From NCBI GenBank assembly GCA_036365145.1, contig JAEOAD010000029.1, forward strand, positions 22,491,001 through 22,555,000: DNA of 64,000 nt. Direction: 5' to 3'. A model generated the notes under the pieces. It searched no databases and was not told where the DNA came from. It saw only the letters and a list, made by a program, of their open reading frames with translations. Position numbers and translations under genes: made by a program. This stretch comes from Orientallactaga sibirica. Its lineage: Eukaryota > Chordata > Mammalia > Rodentia > Dipodidae. Below, one piece after another: positions 35,913 through 47,111 of the stretch; position 1 is the stretch's first letter, and every line of letters begins with the position of its first letter.

Positions 35913-36005
35913 GTTGCCAATTTGGCCTGTTCCATATCTAACAATGAGGAGGGGGTGAAATTAGTCCGGATGGCAGCCACCCAGATTGACAGCTTGTGTC
36001 CCCAG
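35913..36005 (+). CDS. Ctnna2: Ctnna2 (alpha-N-catenin) internal exon, 31 codons
   Basis: Alpha-catenin links the cadherin/beta-catenin complex to actin; alpha-N is the neural form, acting at neuronal and synaptic junctions. This 93-bp exon translates in phase 0 to VANLACSISNNEEGVKLVRM and eleven further residues ending LCPQ, a stretch conserved in alpha-catenins. It falls in the middle (M) region, roughly residues 430-465 of a ~905-residue protein (numbering from memory of alpha-E). It is bounded by the acceptor ttccatacag and donor gtaag. Both junctions are between codons, so its 3' end joins exactly to the exon at 36588. The preceding exon, expected to end in a REHANKL-type segment, is not in the window. 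AATQIDSLCPQ fits alpha-N better than alpha-E. Confidence 0.96.
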
Positions 36006-36587
36006 GTAAGAATCCTTCACTTTGGTTCAAAAGCCCATTGATGTCCTGATATTCAAGACCTCCACTCAAACCTTTTCATGTCCCAGGTACTCTGACTGTA
36101 AAATGGTAACCATCAGTTGTGGGCTATTTAAATTTTACCATTCTCAAAGCGAAACTAAGTACTCTGTTTATTTAGAATTATGGTGGCAATTATCATCTTT
36201 TCCACTCATATTGACTATTCTTTGTTTTCTTTTATGATTTAAACAGTCCCTGTCTATTTACTTTATGTCAATAGGTAAATGATAAGCTTCCACATACAGA
36301 AAGCAAGAGTTATATTTCTCCCACATCTGTGCGAAGAAAATTAGACTTGTCCAACAAAAACTTTTTGATAGCTGTGGCTAATTAGTATATCTTCAAAAGA
36401 AACAAGAAAGAAATTAATGGCAGTTGATAATCTGCTCTATCTTTCATGTTTTTGACTGTGCTGCACACTGACATCTCATTTATCTGTAGAACCTCCAGTG
36501 TCTTTAGTTTCAACACATGTTTTTACATGCTTATTCCCTTCCAAGAGAGAGTGGTCATCATATCCCTGGCTTCTTTCTAACATGCAG
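36006..36587 (+). other. Ctnna2: Short Ctnna2 intron (582 bp)
   Basis: Begins gtaag and ends ttctaacatgcag, with a plausible branch and pyrimidine-rich stretch before the acceptor. No repeats recognised. Unusually short for this gene. Confidence 0.93.
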
Positions 36588-36744
36588 GTCATCAATGCTG
36601 CTCTCACGCTGGCTGCCCGGCCACAGAGCAAAGTTGCTCAAGATAACATGGATGTCTTCAAAGACCAGTGGGAGAAGCAGGTCCGAGTGCTGACTGAGGC
36701 TGTGGATGACATCACCTCAGTGGATGACTTCCTCTCTGTCTCAG
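36588..36744 (+). CDS. Ctnna2: Ctnna2 (alpha-N-catenin) internal exon, 52 codons plus one base
   Basis: 157 bp translating from phase 0 to VINAALTLAARPQSKVAQDN, then MDVFKDQWEKQVRVLTEAVD and DITSVDDFLSVS, with the last base (g) starting the glutamate codon completed by the next exon. This is helical-bundle sequence of the M region (about residues 465-516), the part of alpha-catenin whose bundle packing controls vinculin access under tension in alpha-E. Acceptor catgcag and donor gtaatc are both canonical GT-AG, the donor being weaker than gtaag. The residues RPQSKVAQDNMD differ from alpha-E (where KPQSKLAQENMD is expected), supporting Ctnna2. The frame visible beyond the donor to 36800 is intron read-through. 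Confidence 0.97.
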
Positions 36745-37682
36745 GTAATCACCTACAGGCTCCTCACTGCGAGCGGGAGGAGGATAACAAGATGCCATAA
36801 GAAATATGTCACGAATGTCATGGATCTGTGATTCAAGTGTTCTTGGACCTCTGAGCGTTCTATCATTTCAGAAAATGTGATTATTATATACTCTTGAAAA
36901 TTCTTATTTTAAGACATTGAGTTGAGGCATTAGAGGGGAAACTAAAACTTTGTGATGAAGAGGTTAGAACCTGAAAATGCTGTAGAAAGAAGTTTATATT
37001 ACCTTTTGGATTTTGTAGACTGTTTTTTTTTTTTTTTTTTTCTATTTTAAGCAGGATGGATTTTTGTTATACCTGAATTACCCAGGTGGTAGGATTGGAT
37101 AATCTACCTAGTTTATGCCTTAAAATAGGCAATCACTTGTTCCAATTTATCCTTGTAAAGTGGGCCATTTTTCTAAGTCAAGGTTTGTGATGAGACAGGT
37201 AGAACATTAACCAAGAAGGCACAGAAGAGATATCTCAGCTACAAGTATTTATCTATGAGGTTGTAGAAGGAAATGAGTGAAAGAAAACAGAAGCTATCAT
37301 CACTGGTGTTATAGCTTTCTTCTTCATAAAGATAGCCAGGCTGCAGGAGGCTAGTGGATTTGAAAATCTTTGAAGCCAATTTGACTTTTAGTGGAATTCC
37401 TCAGTGTCTTTTCAAGATTGGCCTATCAGACAACCAATAGGCATTTCCCAAACTGTTCTGACCCATTTGGGCCAAGTCTTTGACTACATTTGGCCCAGGT
37501 TTCTGGGGGGTGGTAGTAGAGGTTACAGGAAACAGTAGCTTCAGTTTCGAGGTATTATGACAACCAAGTGAGCCTTGAAAATTCAAACTGGCCTGTTTCT
37601 ACCAACAGGCCTGTGGAACTCACATCTACCAGCTCCCTCAGCCCTAGTCCCCACTTGACTTCCTTTCGGTGTACCGAGACCT

Positions 37683-37760
37683 GAGAGAGAGAGAGAGAGA
37701 GAGAGCGAGTGAGAGAAAGAGCGAGGGAGAGAGACAGAGAGAGAGAGAGCGAGCAAGAGT
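37683..37760. repeat. Imperfect (GA)n tract
   Basis: Purine-only apart from a few interruptions (gcgag, gtgag, gacag). Not attached to a recognisable SINE. Confidence 0.92.
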
Positions 37761-40144
37761 TCCCCTCTCTGCTGGTAAGATCCAGGCAGATGAGACCCAT
37801 GACTACAGCTGTAGAGTGACTTTTGGCAGAGGCTTCCAAGCTTGGCTATTCTCCAACTAGCAGCTTTACTCTTTCATGAAGCAACAGACACTGAATTCTT
37901 ACTGCAGACATGTATGAAGGCTAGTATGAGAGCAGTGGTGTCATATCTACAGCTCTAAAATGATGGACAATTGAAAAACCAAGTTGTCATTAAAGGAGGA
38001 CAAAGCAAGGCAGAAAGGAAAAATGAGCTAACACATGCTCGTTTGTTTTCTTTAATTCTCACCAAATACTGTACAAAATAGGGATTAATAAGCCTTCCTT
38101 TGAGACAATTAAGGTAGAGAAGGTTGGCAACTTATCAGACTTGATATTAAAAATTGAGATCACCTTCTTTCCAGAGCCTATACAGTGATTGCAGTTAAGT
38201 CAAGAGAGAAATGTTCTTCCTTGGTTCTTTCTGTTTCCCACTTTGTCACTTTTGTGGCAGCCCTTTTAACCTCCAGTGTTCTCACTCTGATCCCAAATCT
38301 TCCTCAAAAAATTTTCTTCTTTTTCATTTCCTAGGGATTTGGTTTTGTTGATATGTCATCAAAAGAGGGATGGCTGATAAAAGAACTCCACATGTTACCA
38401 GTTCTGAAGCTTTTGCTAGGCTAATGGCCAAGTCGTAACTGCAAATGAAACCCCCCAATGGTGTGTCTCCGAAGGCACTCTACACTATTTAGACAGTCGT
38501 GTTGATAATAAGAGAGGCGTGTGCTAGGGAATGGAAAGGTGGCTACCCATACAGAATTTGCTTCTTCTAATTGCTTTTGCCTGGATGGGTACTAATAAGA
38601 GGCAAGGCTCCCAGTCTCAGGTCTCCACCACAGTCCTCATATTCCCATGGAACTTTTCCACCAAATCACCTTCTGTCAGGAAATCAGCAGAAAACATACA
38701 TTCACTTCTTTTCTCCAAAGAAGTATTTTAGAACATAAAAATTCAATGATTTATCCTTTTCTTCAAATGCTTGTCCAAAAGTGTCTGAGTATGAGAGAAG
38801 TCAGTTGAACAGTGCCAAGCTGTTCAACTTCATTTTTCTCTCTCCTTACCCTGTGTCTTTGCCACTTTTCTCCCTGAGTTTCCTTTGTGCATCTCATTAT
38901 TACCAGAAACAAGAAAAGGCTTTAACTCCTGCTGATAACACTGTGCTATCCAACCCTCGTGGTACAAATGCTGCCTCATTCCATGACAGGAAAATGAACA
39001 GGTGCTGTCAGAGAGCCAGGTTAGCAGGACCTGCTGGAGCATGCCTTTGGAGCTGACAGGAAGAAGGCACTTTTCTGCAGACAGGGCTTGACAGACAATG
39101 ACACAGTCTACTCTCCCTTGCTGATACGCTATGGACACAGCCCAATAGTTGGGGAAACTACTTCTCATCTTTCCAAGTTGAAACCAAACATTTGCATCAG
39201 TAAATTGTAAGTTTGGCCCAGGAGATATTTCAGGATGGTATTAATGACATTTTGTGTACCAGTTTCTTCTGAGGGGAATATGTGTTCTGGCAGGAAATTC
39301 AATTTAAAAAGCAACATATTCATGTGCACATGCACACAAGTATATTTGTTTTAAAAGGACTAGTTTTTTTTTTCTTTTTCCCCACCCATGCTAACTAAAC
39401 TTGTATACCCGAGTGTTTAATTTGTTAGTAAAAAATGCAACAAGTTTGGAGCGCAACGATACTAGCTATTTAAATTATATAACAAAACCAATTTTCATTT
39501 GTGGCTTAGGCCCATAAAAATGTGAAATGGCTGCATTAGAACATCTCAACCTTTCCCACTGGGAAAATGTACAATTTTTAATAGTTCTTTAGAATAAGTG
39601 CCTTGGCATTAACCATGTGACAGTTTAATTCTTACATTTGGCTCACAAAACTGTAGAAATCTAGGGTCTGTACAGCCATTAACTCAACCCTATAATATCT
39701 ATGACTTTTATTTTGTTTGTCTTTTTCATTTTCTTTTGTAACTATGGGATCTTGAGTTTGTTTTCTATGAAAAAAGTTGACACCAGAAATGGTTTTGAAT
39801 TTAGAAACTACAGCTTAATGTTTTGTAGCAATCAAATCCTTTGGTCATCATTGATTTTGTTTTTAAACAACAAAATTACATCTTTTCTGAAAACAAAAGG
39901 TTGTAAAAATTGAGGTAGATTTATTGCAAAATATTTTGTAGTGAGATATTTTATGGCATGCTTACCTACTACATTTGACATTAGAGTGTTCCATCTATGG
40001 TACCTGAAGGTTTTTCTAGCCATGTAATCTGCAGAATGTCTCTGTGCTTTTTATTACTACTTTTACCTCTTTTCTTTTCTATTTAGTATAGCACTTGCCC
40101 AGTTGCCTCACTTCAGGAATCTTTCACTTAAAAATAGCTTAGGA

Positions 40145-40314
40145 GCCGGGCGTGGTGGCTCACGCCTTTAATCCCAGCACTCGGGAGGCAGAGGTAGGAG
40201 GGTAGGAGGATCGCCGAGAGTTCGAGGCCACCCTGAGACTACATAGTTAATTCCAGGTCAGCCTGGGCCAGAGTGAGACCCTACCTCAAAAAACAAAAAA
40301 CAAACAAACAAAAA
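40145..40314 (+). repeat. B1 SINE, young-looking
   Basis: Near-consensus copy: gccgggcgtggtggctcacg head, cccagcactcgggaggcaga, a 9-base duplication of gtaggaggg at 40194-40210, and an A-rich tail with caaa units. Perfect duplication agcttagga at 40136-40144 and 40315-40323. Confidence 0.98.
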
Positions 40315-41115
40315 AGCTTAGGATAGAAAAGTTTAATGGTTGATTCCTTTAATGGACACATTCATCTGATGTCTTTTCTTTGATTACCTGCTGTCTAAGC
40401 AGAGTTTGCAGGGATGCAAACCTGTATCACATGTGGATTCTGCTTTCAAAGAATTTATTGTCATTCGTTATTCATAGTAGAGCAGTGTGTCTCTATGCTC
40501 ATTGGAACCAATTTGAGGATGCAGAGAACAGAAGGTAGACTTAATCACAAAAGAACCAAGAATCTAAAAAGAAAACAAATGTCTTTTGACCAAATAGTTC
40601 ATGTTTTCCTGAACAGATGCAGCTCCTTTTTCCAATACATTGCTGGTGCTTAGATTAATAAAATACAAACTTATTTAAAAACATTCTTAACCACGATGGC
40701 TTTTACATATCCATCAATAAAAGATACTGATAGTTGGAGGTAAGATTGAAAAGTGCTACGTAGTCAATCTTAACATTAAAAAAAAGATTTGGAAAAAATT
40801 GGTCGCAGTAAATTTTAGAATTAGTATGGTTAACACTATATTCATACTAACATTACTAGCCATTTCTTAAATGAGTGATTATTTGGTATGTTAAAAAGTG
40901 TGGTTTTGTTACCATAGACTTTCAGATAAAGCCACTTTTCTTTAAATAGGCATAGCTATATCTACACCATCAAATATTTTTACATTTTATTTAAATTTGA
41001 TGCATGTTTTCAGTTTGAGAAATGATAGTGATTATTGTTGTTAAATCCTATCATTTCATCTTGGTAGATTAGGTCTTGAGTAGACTTTTTTATACTTAAA
41101 AAATAATATTAACTG

Positions 41116-41264
41116 AGCTGGGCGTGGTGGCACACGCCTTTAATCCCAGCACTCGGGAGGCAGAGGTAGGAGGATCTCTGTGAGTTCGAGGCCACACTGA
41201 GAATACATAGTGAGTTCCAGGTCAGCCTGGACTAGCGTGAAACCCTACCTCGAAAAACCAAATA
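41116..41264 (+). repeat. B1 SINE
   Basis: Near-consensus head gctgggcgtggtggcacacg through aaccctacctcgaaaaacc, followed by a short (TA)n run at 41265-41273. Confidence 0.96.
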
Positions 41265-42065
41265 TATATATAAACTGCACAGAGATCAGTGTCTAATATA
41301 ACCAACAGAGCTCTCTGTGCGTAGCAGATTCTTAAACCATTATGTTACTCTCAGAAGGTCCAACCAGGTGCATGTTTTAGACATGAAGCCTTTCCCATAT
41401 GCTTCCTTTCAGGGAATAATGATGAGTAGTCATCTCCAGGTACACAGTAAAGCAGTAAGGGAGTCTTTAGGAATCAGCTTTCTTCATTAAAATCCTGGTC
41501 CAAGTTTCTTTAAGTGTTTCGGCAAATATACACAATGCAGTTAAGATCACAAGAAGGAACAGTTATCAGAAGTTCCTAATGAAAATAAAAGCTTTCTAAA
41601 CCTATATTTTCAGAACTGTGCTTTTCTGTTTGACTCAGGAAAATATCAACATTCAAGAAGTACTAGTTCTGTGAGTTTAAGAATGCTAAATACTTACCTT
41701 CATACATTTCATTATTTTTCTAATCTTAGTTATACTTGAAATTGAAAAATCAAGAATGTAAAATTCAGAATTTTCTGATTGTTTGAGGTAATGATATTAT
41801 ATGAGGTCAAAATAGATGTTCTTTTATGAACAGGAAATTATCTTTTGTAGTTTTCTATGTATACTCCTTAAGGAACAAATACCCTCTGAGTGGTTGGTTT
41901 AATGAAAGTAGCATCAACTCCCACTGGAAACTTGAATGTTCTAGGTATCTTTTCTCCTTCCCTCCTTTAGAAACTTTAAAAAAAACAGAAGTAGCTTTAG
42001 ACACTTGTTAAACATCTCATAATTTAGTCCTCAAACAACTCATTGAATTTGATAACAATTTTATT

Positions 42066-42287
42066 TTATTTTAAATATTTTACTTTTTAATTATTTACTT
42101 GAGAGAGGGAAAGAGGAAGAGAGAGAGAGAGTGAGTATGGGTGCACCAGGACTTCTAACCACTGCAAACAAACTCCAGATGCATGTGTCACCTTGAACAT
42201 CTGTCTTAAGTGGGTCCTGTGGAATTGAACAGAGGTCCATTGGCTTTGTAGGCAAGCGCCTTAACTGCTAAGCTATCTCTCCAGCCC
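42066..42287 (-). repeat. tRNA-derived (DIP/B2-like) SINE
   Basis: Reverse copy: T-rich tail, GA block, caaactccagatgcatgtgt, and head ctaagctatctctccagccc. Confidence 0.94.
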
Positions 42288-42617
42288 GATCACATAATTT
42301 TAAAGCTATCTAGTGGTTTGACTATTTAAAATGCATATATATTTATATATGTTTGTGTTATAGAGAGTTATAACAAAATATCATAAGGTGGGATGCTTAT
42401 AAACAATGCAAATTTATTTTTCATGACTATGAAAGGCTGAAAAGATCTGAGATGAAGGTGCCTTGTGAAGGACCATTTTCTCACAGATAGCCAAATGTCA
42501 CTCTAACCTCACATGGTGCAGAGGACGAAAGATCTCTCTGAGGTCTTTCTTATAAGGGTAGTAAAATTACATTCATGTGGTCTCTGCTACTGTGACTGTG
42601 TCACTTTCCTAAACCAA

Positions 42618-42673
42618 CCTCCCTCCCTCCCTCCCTCCCTCCCCTCCTCCCTCCCTCCCTCCCTCCCTCTTTC

Positions 42674-42723
<50 letters not shown>
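42618..42723. repeat. (CCTC)n-(CTTT)n compound microsatellite
   Basis: About 50 bases of ccct/ccctc units followed by about 14 cttt units, abutting the tail end of the minus-strand B1 at 42725. Probably grown from that B1's A-tail (AAAG on the minus strand). Confidence 0.95.
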
Positions 42724-42724
<1 letters not shown>

Positions 42725-42873
42725 GTTTGGATTTTCAAGGTAGGGTCTCCCTCTATCTCAGGCTGACCTGAAATTCACTCTGTAGTCTCAGGGTAGCCTT
42801 GAACTCATGGCATTCCTCGTACCTCTGCCTCCCTAGTGCTGGGATTAAAGGCGTGTGCCACCATGCCTGGCTA
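42725..42873 (-). repeat. B1 SINE
   Basis: Reverse B1: ggtagggtctccctctatct, gctgacctgaaattcactct, cctccctagtgctgggatta, and head tgtgccaccatgcctggc. Confidence 0.95.
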
Positions 42874-42914
42874 AAACCCTTATTTCTTAACCATAGACCT
42901 CATATATTTAGATA

Positions 42915-43136
42915 TTCTCAGCCTGTAGTGGCAGAATTTGGAGGCTGAGGAAAGAGTATTGCAACTTCATGGCTGCTTGAGATACAGAGGAAGTTCAAAG
43001 CCAATTTGTGTAACTTAGTGAGACCCTGTCTAAAAAGAGGAAAAAAAAAAAACAAAACATGTTTTAGAATATAGAACAGTGGTAGAGCACTTTCCCAGCA
43101 CATGAAAAAAGCTCCAGGTTTAATTCTCAGTTCAAT
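42915..43136 (+). repeat. Old 7SL-like SINE followed by an ID-like tRNA segment
   Basis: 42915-43055 reads as a diverged B1-like element (ggaggctgaggaaagagtat, cttagtgagaccctgtctaa, A-rich end). 43066-43136 contains acagtggtagagcactttcc, cagcacatg and caggtttaattctcag, resembling an ID/tRNA-Ala head. Either two separate old elements or a composite. Confidence 0.55.
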
Positions 43137-43821
43137 TAATGTCCTTACTCAATCCTTTATAAATATCTTATTCCTATAGGCTCAATTTCTTTTACTTTAA
43201 ATGAAAATAATGAACTATTTAAATTTTTACTTAAGTAAAATTTCAATATATGAGCTTAGATAGCAGCGTTACTCTGTGTGAGTGTGTTTTCAGCTTAAAG
43301 ATGTTTCCTTTTTTCTCTATAGAAAACTATAGTTTTTAACATTTCTTCAGGATTATGCCTTTAAAGTATACTCAAAAGACATAATTACAAATCTACCCCT
43401 GGACATGGAAATGTAATATTACCTGCTTGCTATACTATTACACTGTGTTTCTCTATCAGCAGAGGATAAAGGATGCCCCCTCCTGCTTGCTACGTAGGAC
43501 CATGAACAGGAGAGAGATACTTACCTTGACTATAATCTAATGAAACTAACCACTGGCTTGTATTTTAATTGTGGGGAACACGGGAAATTTTCCCAGTGAG
43601 TGTACCTTTTATCTGAAATGACACTAAAAGACTAACTGAATGACTTGGTTGACTTTTAAATGATCAAATGATCAGACACCTAAATCTTTGACTCTGTCCT
43701 TATGCAAGACGTGGTTTTCTTGGTCAGGATGACTCAAGTACTGGCTGCAAAAACATTCAAAGACCCCCTTGAGCAATAACTGTTAATCTTTGAAACAAAA
43801 GAAGACATTTCTTTACGTTAG

Positions 43822-44105
43822 TAATTCTCAAGTGTGGTCTGCCTCTATTAAGAATTTCCTTGGAACTCAGTTTCTTAAACTCCATCCCTAAATCACAAAA
43901 GTGTTTGTATCCTAGTCTTCCCAGAATGCTCTAAACATTGGAAACTTGTTTCTAACAGGTCTGGAGGCTGCAATCCAAGATGAAGGTTAGCAAACATTTG
44001 ATCCTCAAACCAGCTACATTAGCAGGATCAAAGCTACTGACTCAGAAATTCTAGAAGGAACACCTAACATTCTAAGCTGCTTATATACCACTTGAGTTTT
44101 AGGCA
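43822..44105. repeat. MER5-like DNA-transposon remnants
   Basis: Two short blocks, 43822-43903 (gtaattctcaagtgtggtct) and about 43985-44105 (agctactgactcagaaattc), look like MER5A-type ends. Strongly diverged; low certainty. Confidence 0.35.
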
Positions 44106-44216
44106 TGAAGTGAGATGTGGAAGGTGGGGGCTCATAGTAAGTGAATCAGTTTTAGATAGGTTGTTACATCCTGAGTGTTGGAAAGCTATATAAATATGTA
44201 TATATCCTCTTCACAG

Positions 44217-44417
44217 AGAATCACATCTTGGAGGATGTGAACAAGTGTGTGATCGCCCTACAAGAGGGGGACGTGGATACTCTGGACCGCACAGCAGGGG
44301 CTATCCGGGGTCGGGCAGCTCGAGTCATCCACATCATCAATGCTGAGATGGAAAATTATGAGGCTGGGGTTTACACTGAGAAGGTGTTAGAAGCCACAAA
44401 ATTGCTTTCAGAGACAG
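44217..44417 (+). CDS. Ctnna2: Ctnna2 (alpha-N-catenin) internal exon, 66 codons plus split codons
   Basis: 201 bp. The first two bases (ag) complete the glutamate codon begun at 36744; then NHILEDVNKCVIALQEGDVD, TLDRTAGAIRGRAARVIHI and INAEMENYEAGVYTEKVLEA, ending KLLSET plus one base (g) of the next valine codon. It covers about residues 517-582, the start of the third M subdomain. Acceptor tcttcacag, donor gtaagc. INAEMENYEAG is diagnostic for alpha-N; alpha-E has a TSEMDNYEPG-type sequence at this place. The next exon, expected to start MPRFAEQ, is not found in the remaining 19.6 kb. Phases of the three exons are mutually consistent (0-0, 0-1, 1-1). Confidence 0.98.
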
Positions 44418-44499
44418 GTAAGCGTGGACATTATATCTGACCCAAATACTAGTGTCATGATGAATTTCCATGTCCAAACACATCTATTTCAGTCTTTTT

Positions 44500-45880
44500 T
44501 TCCATTTTTTATTAGATACGGATATATTTAGTATGCAAACAACACATGTTGGTACCATCCTTTACCTCCTCCTTGCACCTTTTCTGATGAGGCATTCTTT
44601 GTTAGGGTTGCAGGTCAAACCCACAGGAATTGTGGATCAGGCATTATTGGGGAGGCAATGTCTGTGCAAAATGTCCCAACTTGTGGCTCTAACAATTTTT
44701 CTGCCCCTTTTCCACAAAATTACCTGAGCCATGTTGGGAGCATTTTAAGTCTACTTCAGTGATGGGCACTCAGAAGCCTCTGGATCTCTGGTTTGGTAGG
44801 TGTTGAGTGTCCTCAATGTCTATCTCATTTACCCTTGTGCTGATATCAGAGTCACTAAGAAAGCAGCACTCTTGCTCAGTTCCCCAATTCTTCTGTGGTT
44901 TCAGCTGGGACTAGGGTGGAGTGCACTGGATCATTCATCTCCTCAGGTCCCACTCCCATCTGAAAAAGAGAAGCAGATACTCCAATGGAGAATGAAGACA
45001 ACACCAGTTAAATAGGTTAACCTTTATTAATTTAGAGAGAATTAAAAGAATGTAGACCTTCTTATAGTCAAAGGTTAGTGGGAGCTTTACAATAGAAAGC
45101 AGAATCATTATCTGGATATTATTCTGACTTGTTTCCCAGTTCCAGATATGGTTTACTTTCCACTGAGCAGATGTGTTGGCCAATCCAAGAGCCGTTGGTT
45201 ACCCACAATGGCTGTGTACCACTACTGCACTTCTGTGAGCATCATGGTGAAGTTGTTTACTTCTGAGATGCTTAGACTTTGAGTTGATTGGACAGATGGT
45301 GGCCGCTTTCCCCTAGTAGCTCATGCAGCACCTTCCAGCACAAGATGGGCTAATTGTCTGGGGACTGGTTGTCCTCAGGGTTCCAGCCAGGTCTCTCCTT
45401 GGTTGTTGCCAACAATATATGGTGTCTTCAGCAGTAGGGTCTTACCAATAACCTCTGGGGAGGGTAATCAAGTGTTCTGACAGAAGTCTATATTTTTGTT
45501 TTTGGAGATCTAGTAGGTCTCTCTGATTAACAGCTCATTGTGGATTTAGACCACATCCTGGTACAGGAAATTACAGGCCAGCACCAAGGGAAAAAAAAAA
45601 AAGAAAAAGACAGAGAAGAAAGAGAAACAGGAAAAGTTTGAAGTGAGGTTTTGTCTCACCTTCTATAGGGTACTTTGATTCAGGTGCTCCCTCTAAGGTC
45701 CTCTTGAGGATTCCACCTTTTAGTCTAACTTCCAGATATAGGATTCTATGGAACCAGTTAAATTTGTGTTCAGTTTGTGTCCCCCTGTTGCCCTTCCTCA
45801 AAGCACTACTATCCCTATGTCCAAGTCTTAAGATGCTATTCAGAAATGTCAGCAATGCAGGTTAATCCAAGTTAGGAACT
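44500..45880 (-). other. 3' UTR of the inverted L1
   Basis: Shares its order with 19845-21200 (ggtttggtaggtgttgagtg, ctcagtgtc..., tcttcagcagtagggtctta), a second L1 3' UTR type distinct from that of the full-length element. The small frames, such as 45571-45855, are chance. Confidence 0.85.
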
Positions 45881-46388
45881 TCAGATGAGTGAGATCAAGC
45901 AACAGTTGTCTTTTTGTGATTGTGTGAGTTCATTTAGAATGGTCTGTTCCAAGTTTGACCATTTTTCTATAAATTTCAATATATCATTATTTCTTACAGC
46001 TGAGTAGAATTTCATCATGTAGTTATACCACAGCTTGGTTATCCATTCATCCAATGATGGGCACCTCGGTTGATTGCAGTTTTTAGCTACTATGAAATGA
46101 GAGGCTATAAACATGGTTGAGCAAATATCTCTGAACTGATATGTAGAACTTTTAGGGTAAATGCCCAGTAAGGGAATAACAGGGTCTGCCAGTAGCTTTA
46201 TATTCATCCTTTTCAGGAATCTCCATATTGATTTCCATAATGGTTGTACCAGCTTACATTCTCACCAACAGTGAATGAGTGTTCCTATTTCTCCCCATCC
46301 TTGCCAACATTTGATTTCATTTGTTTTTTTAATGTTTGCTGTCCTTACTGGGGTAAGGTGGAATCACATAGTTGTTTTAATTTGCATT

Positions 46389-47111
46389 CTTAAGTGTGGG
46401 TCTTGTTCCGTTCCCATACCCCGGGGTCGTTGGCAATCAATGTCCCGGGTGAGGGAGAGAGGAGTTGGGAGGGGAGCAGCAGGGTCTTTCTGACTGGGTG
46501 GGTGAGTGCAACACATGAACAAATGAACACATGACGGGGCAATGAGTACCCAGGAGACCATCTGATGGACAGTACTGTTTATTCAAAGGGGGGAGTTGGT
46601 TTATAAACACTTGGGGACGGTTGAGATGGCATGTACAGATTATATGGCAATCGGATGCATAGTTTATGGGCTGTTATCTAGATGGCGGAAGGACTAGTAA
46701 CTTCAAAGCTATGGGGGAAGGATAAGGGAAGGTAGGGGGAAGGGCAGAAGAGGAGATTAGCAGAAAGCTGTGACTTCAAAACTGTGGGGGGTGGGAAGGC
46801 TACGTGACTTTAGCCACATGAGGGTCTCTTGGGCAGCTAGCCACAGGTCAGGAACTGTGGGGGGCAAAGTCTGACTTATGGAATGGTCAGAGCCTTTTGG
46901 GGTCTGGGGGGAGCACCTCGCCAGTTCTGCCCACTCTGGGCGATGACAGCTCACTACACCCTACAACATAGGGAAGGCCATTGCCATCGCCATGGGCTCC
47001 TTTCAGAGGGCCAGCTGCAACCCCACAGCCCAGGGTCCCTGGCCATATCCAATAGTTCAGGTCAGCTTCCTCACAGGTCCAGCCTGTTACTAGCAAGGAC
47101 CAACACTTAAG
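46389..47111 (-). mobile_element. Solo retroviral LTR (class II/ERVK-like) with 6-bp target duplication
   Basis: 711-bp block at 46395-47105 beginning TG and ending CA, flanked by the 6-base duplication cttaag (46389-46394 and 47106-47111) and inserted in L1 ORF2. Read on the minus strand it has an AATAAA signal (in tttgaataaacagt at about 46577-46590) some 190 bases from its 3' end. A 6-bp duplication is typical of class II endogenous retroviruses such as IAP. No internal retroviral genes are present, so it is the product of LTR-LTR recombination. Higher G+C than the surrounding L1. Orientation rests on the polyadenylation signal. Confidence 0.88.

Larger units (their letters stand above)
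36745..44216 (+). other. Ctnna2: Ctnna2 intron, 7.47 kb
   Basis: Bounded by gtaatc and a cctcttcacag acceptor. The first 3.4 kb (to 40144) has no SINE or LINE that I recognise, only a T tract near 37023-37040, a GA tract at 37683-37760 and a weak MIR-like block around 38050-38150. Three B1s, one tRNA SINE, a CTCC/CTTT tract, an old SINE composite and MER5-like remnants lie in the second half. Confidence 0.93.

Noticed and set aside
36498..36800. 100-codon frame as a separate small gene
   Set aside because: It is the Ctnna2 exon 36588-36744 read through both splice sites; only the central 52 codons are coding.
38830..39168. 112-codon minus frame, and a 91-codon + frame over it
   Set aside because: No recognisable domain, no splice or tail evidence, composition like surrounding intron; most likely chance.
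42513..42743. Frame with PPSLPPSLP and FLSFFLSFF repeats
   Set aside because: Translation of the CCTC/CTTT microsatellite.
46757..47110. Small frames on both strands
   Set aside because: They lie within the solo LTR, which has no protein-coding role.
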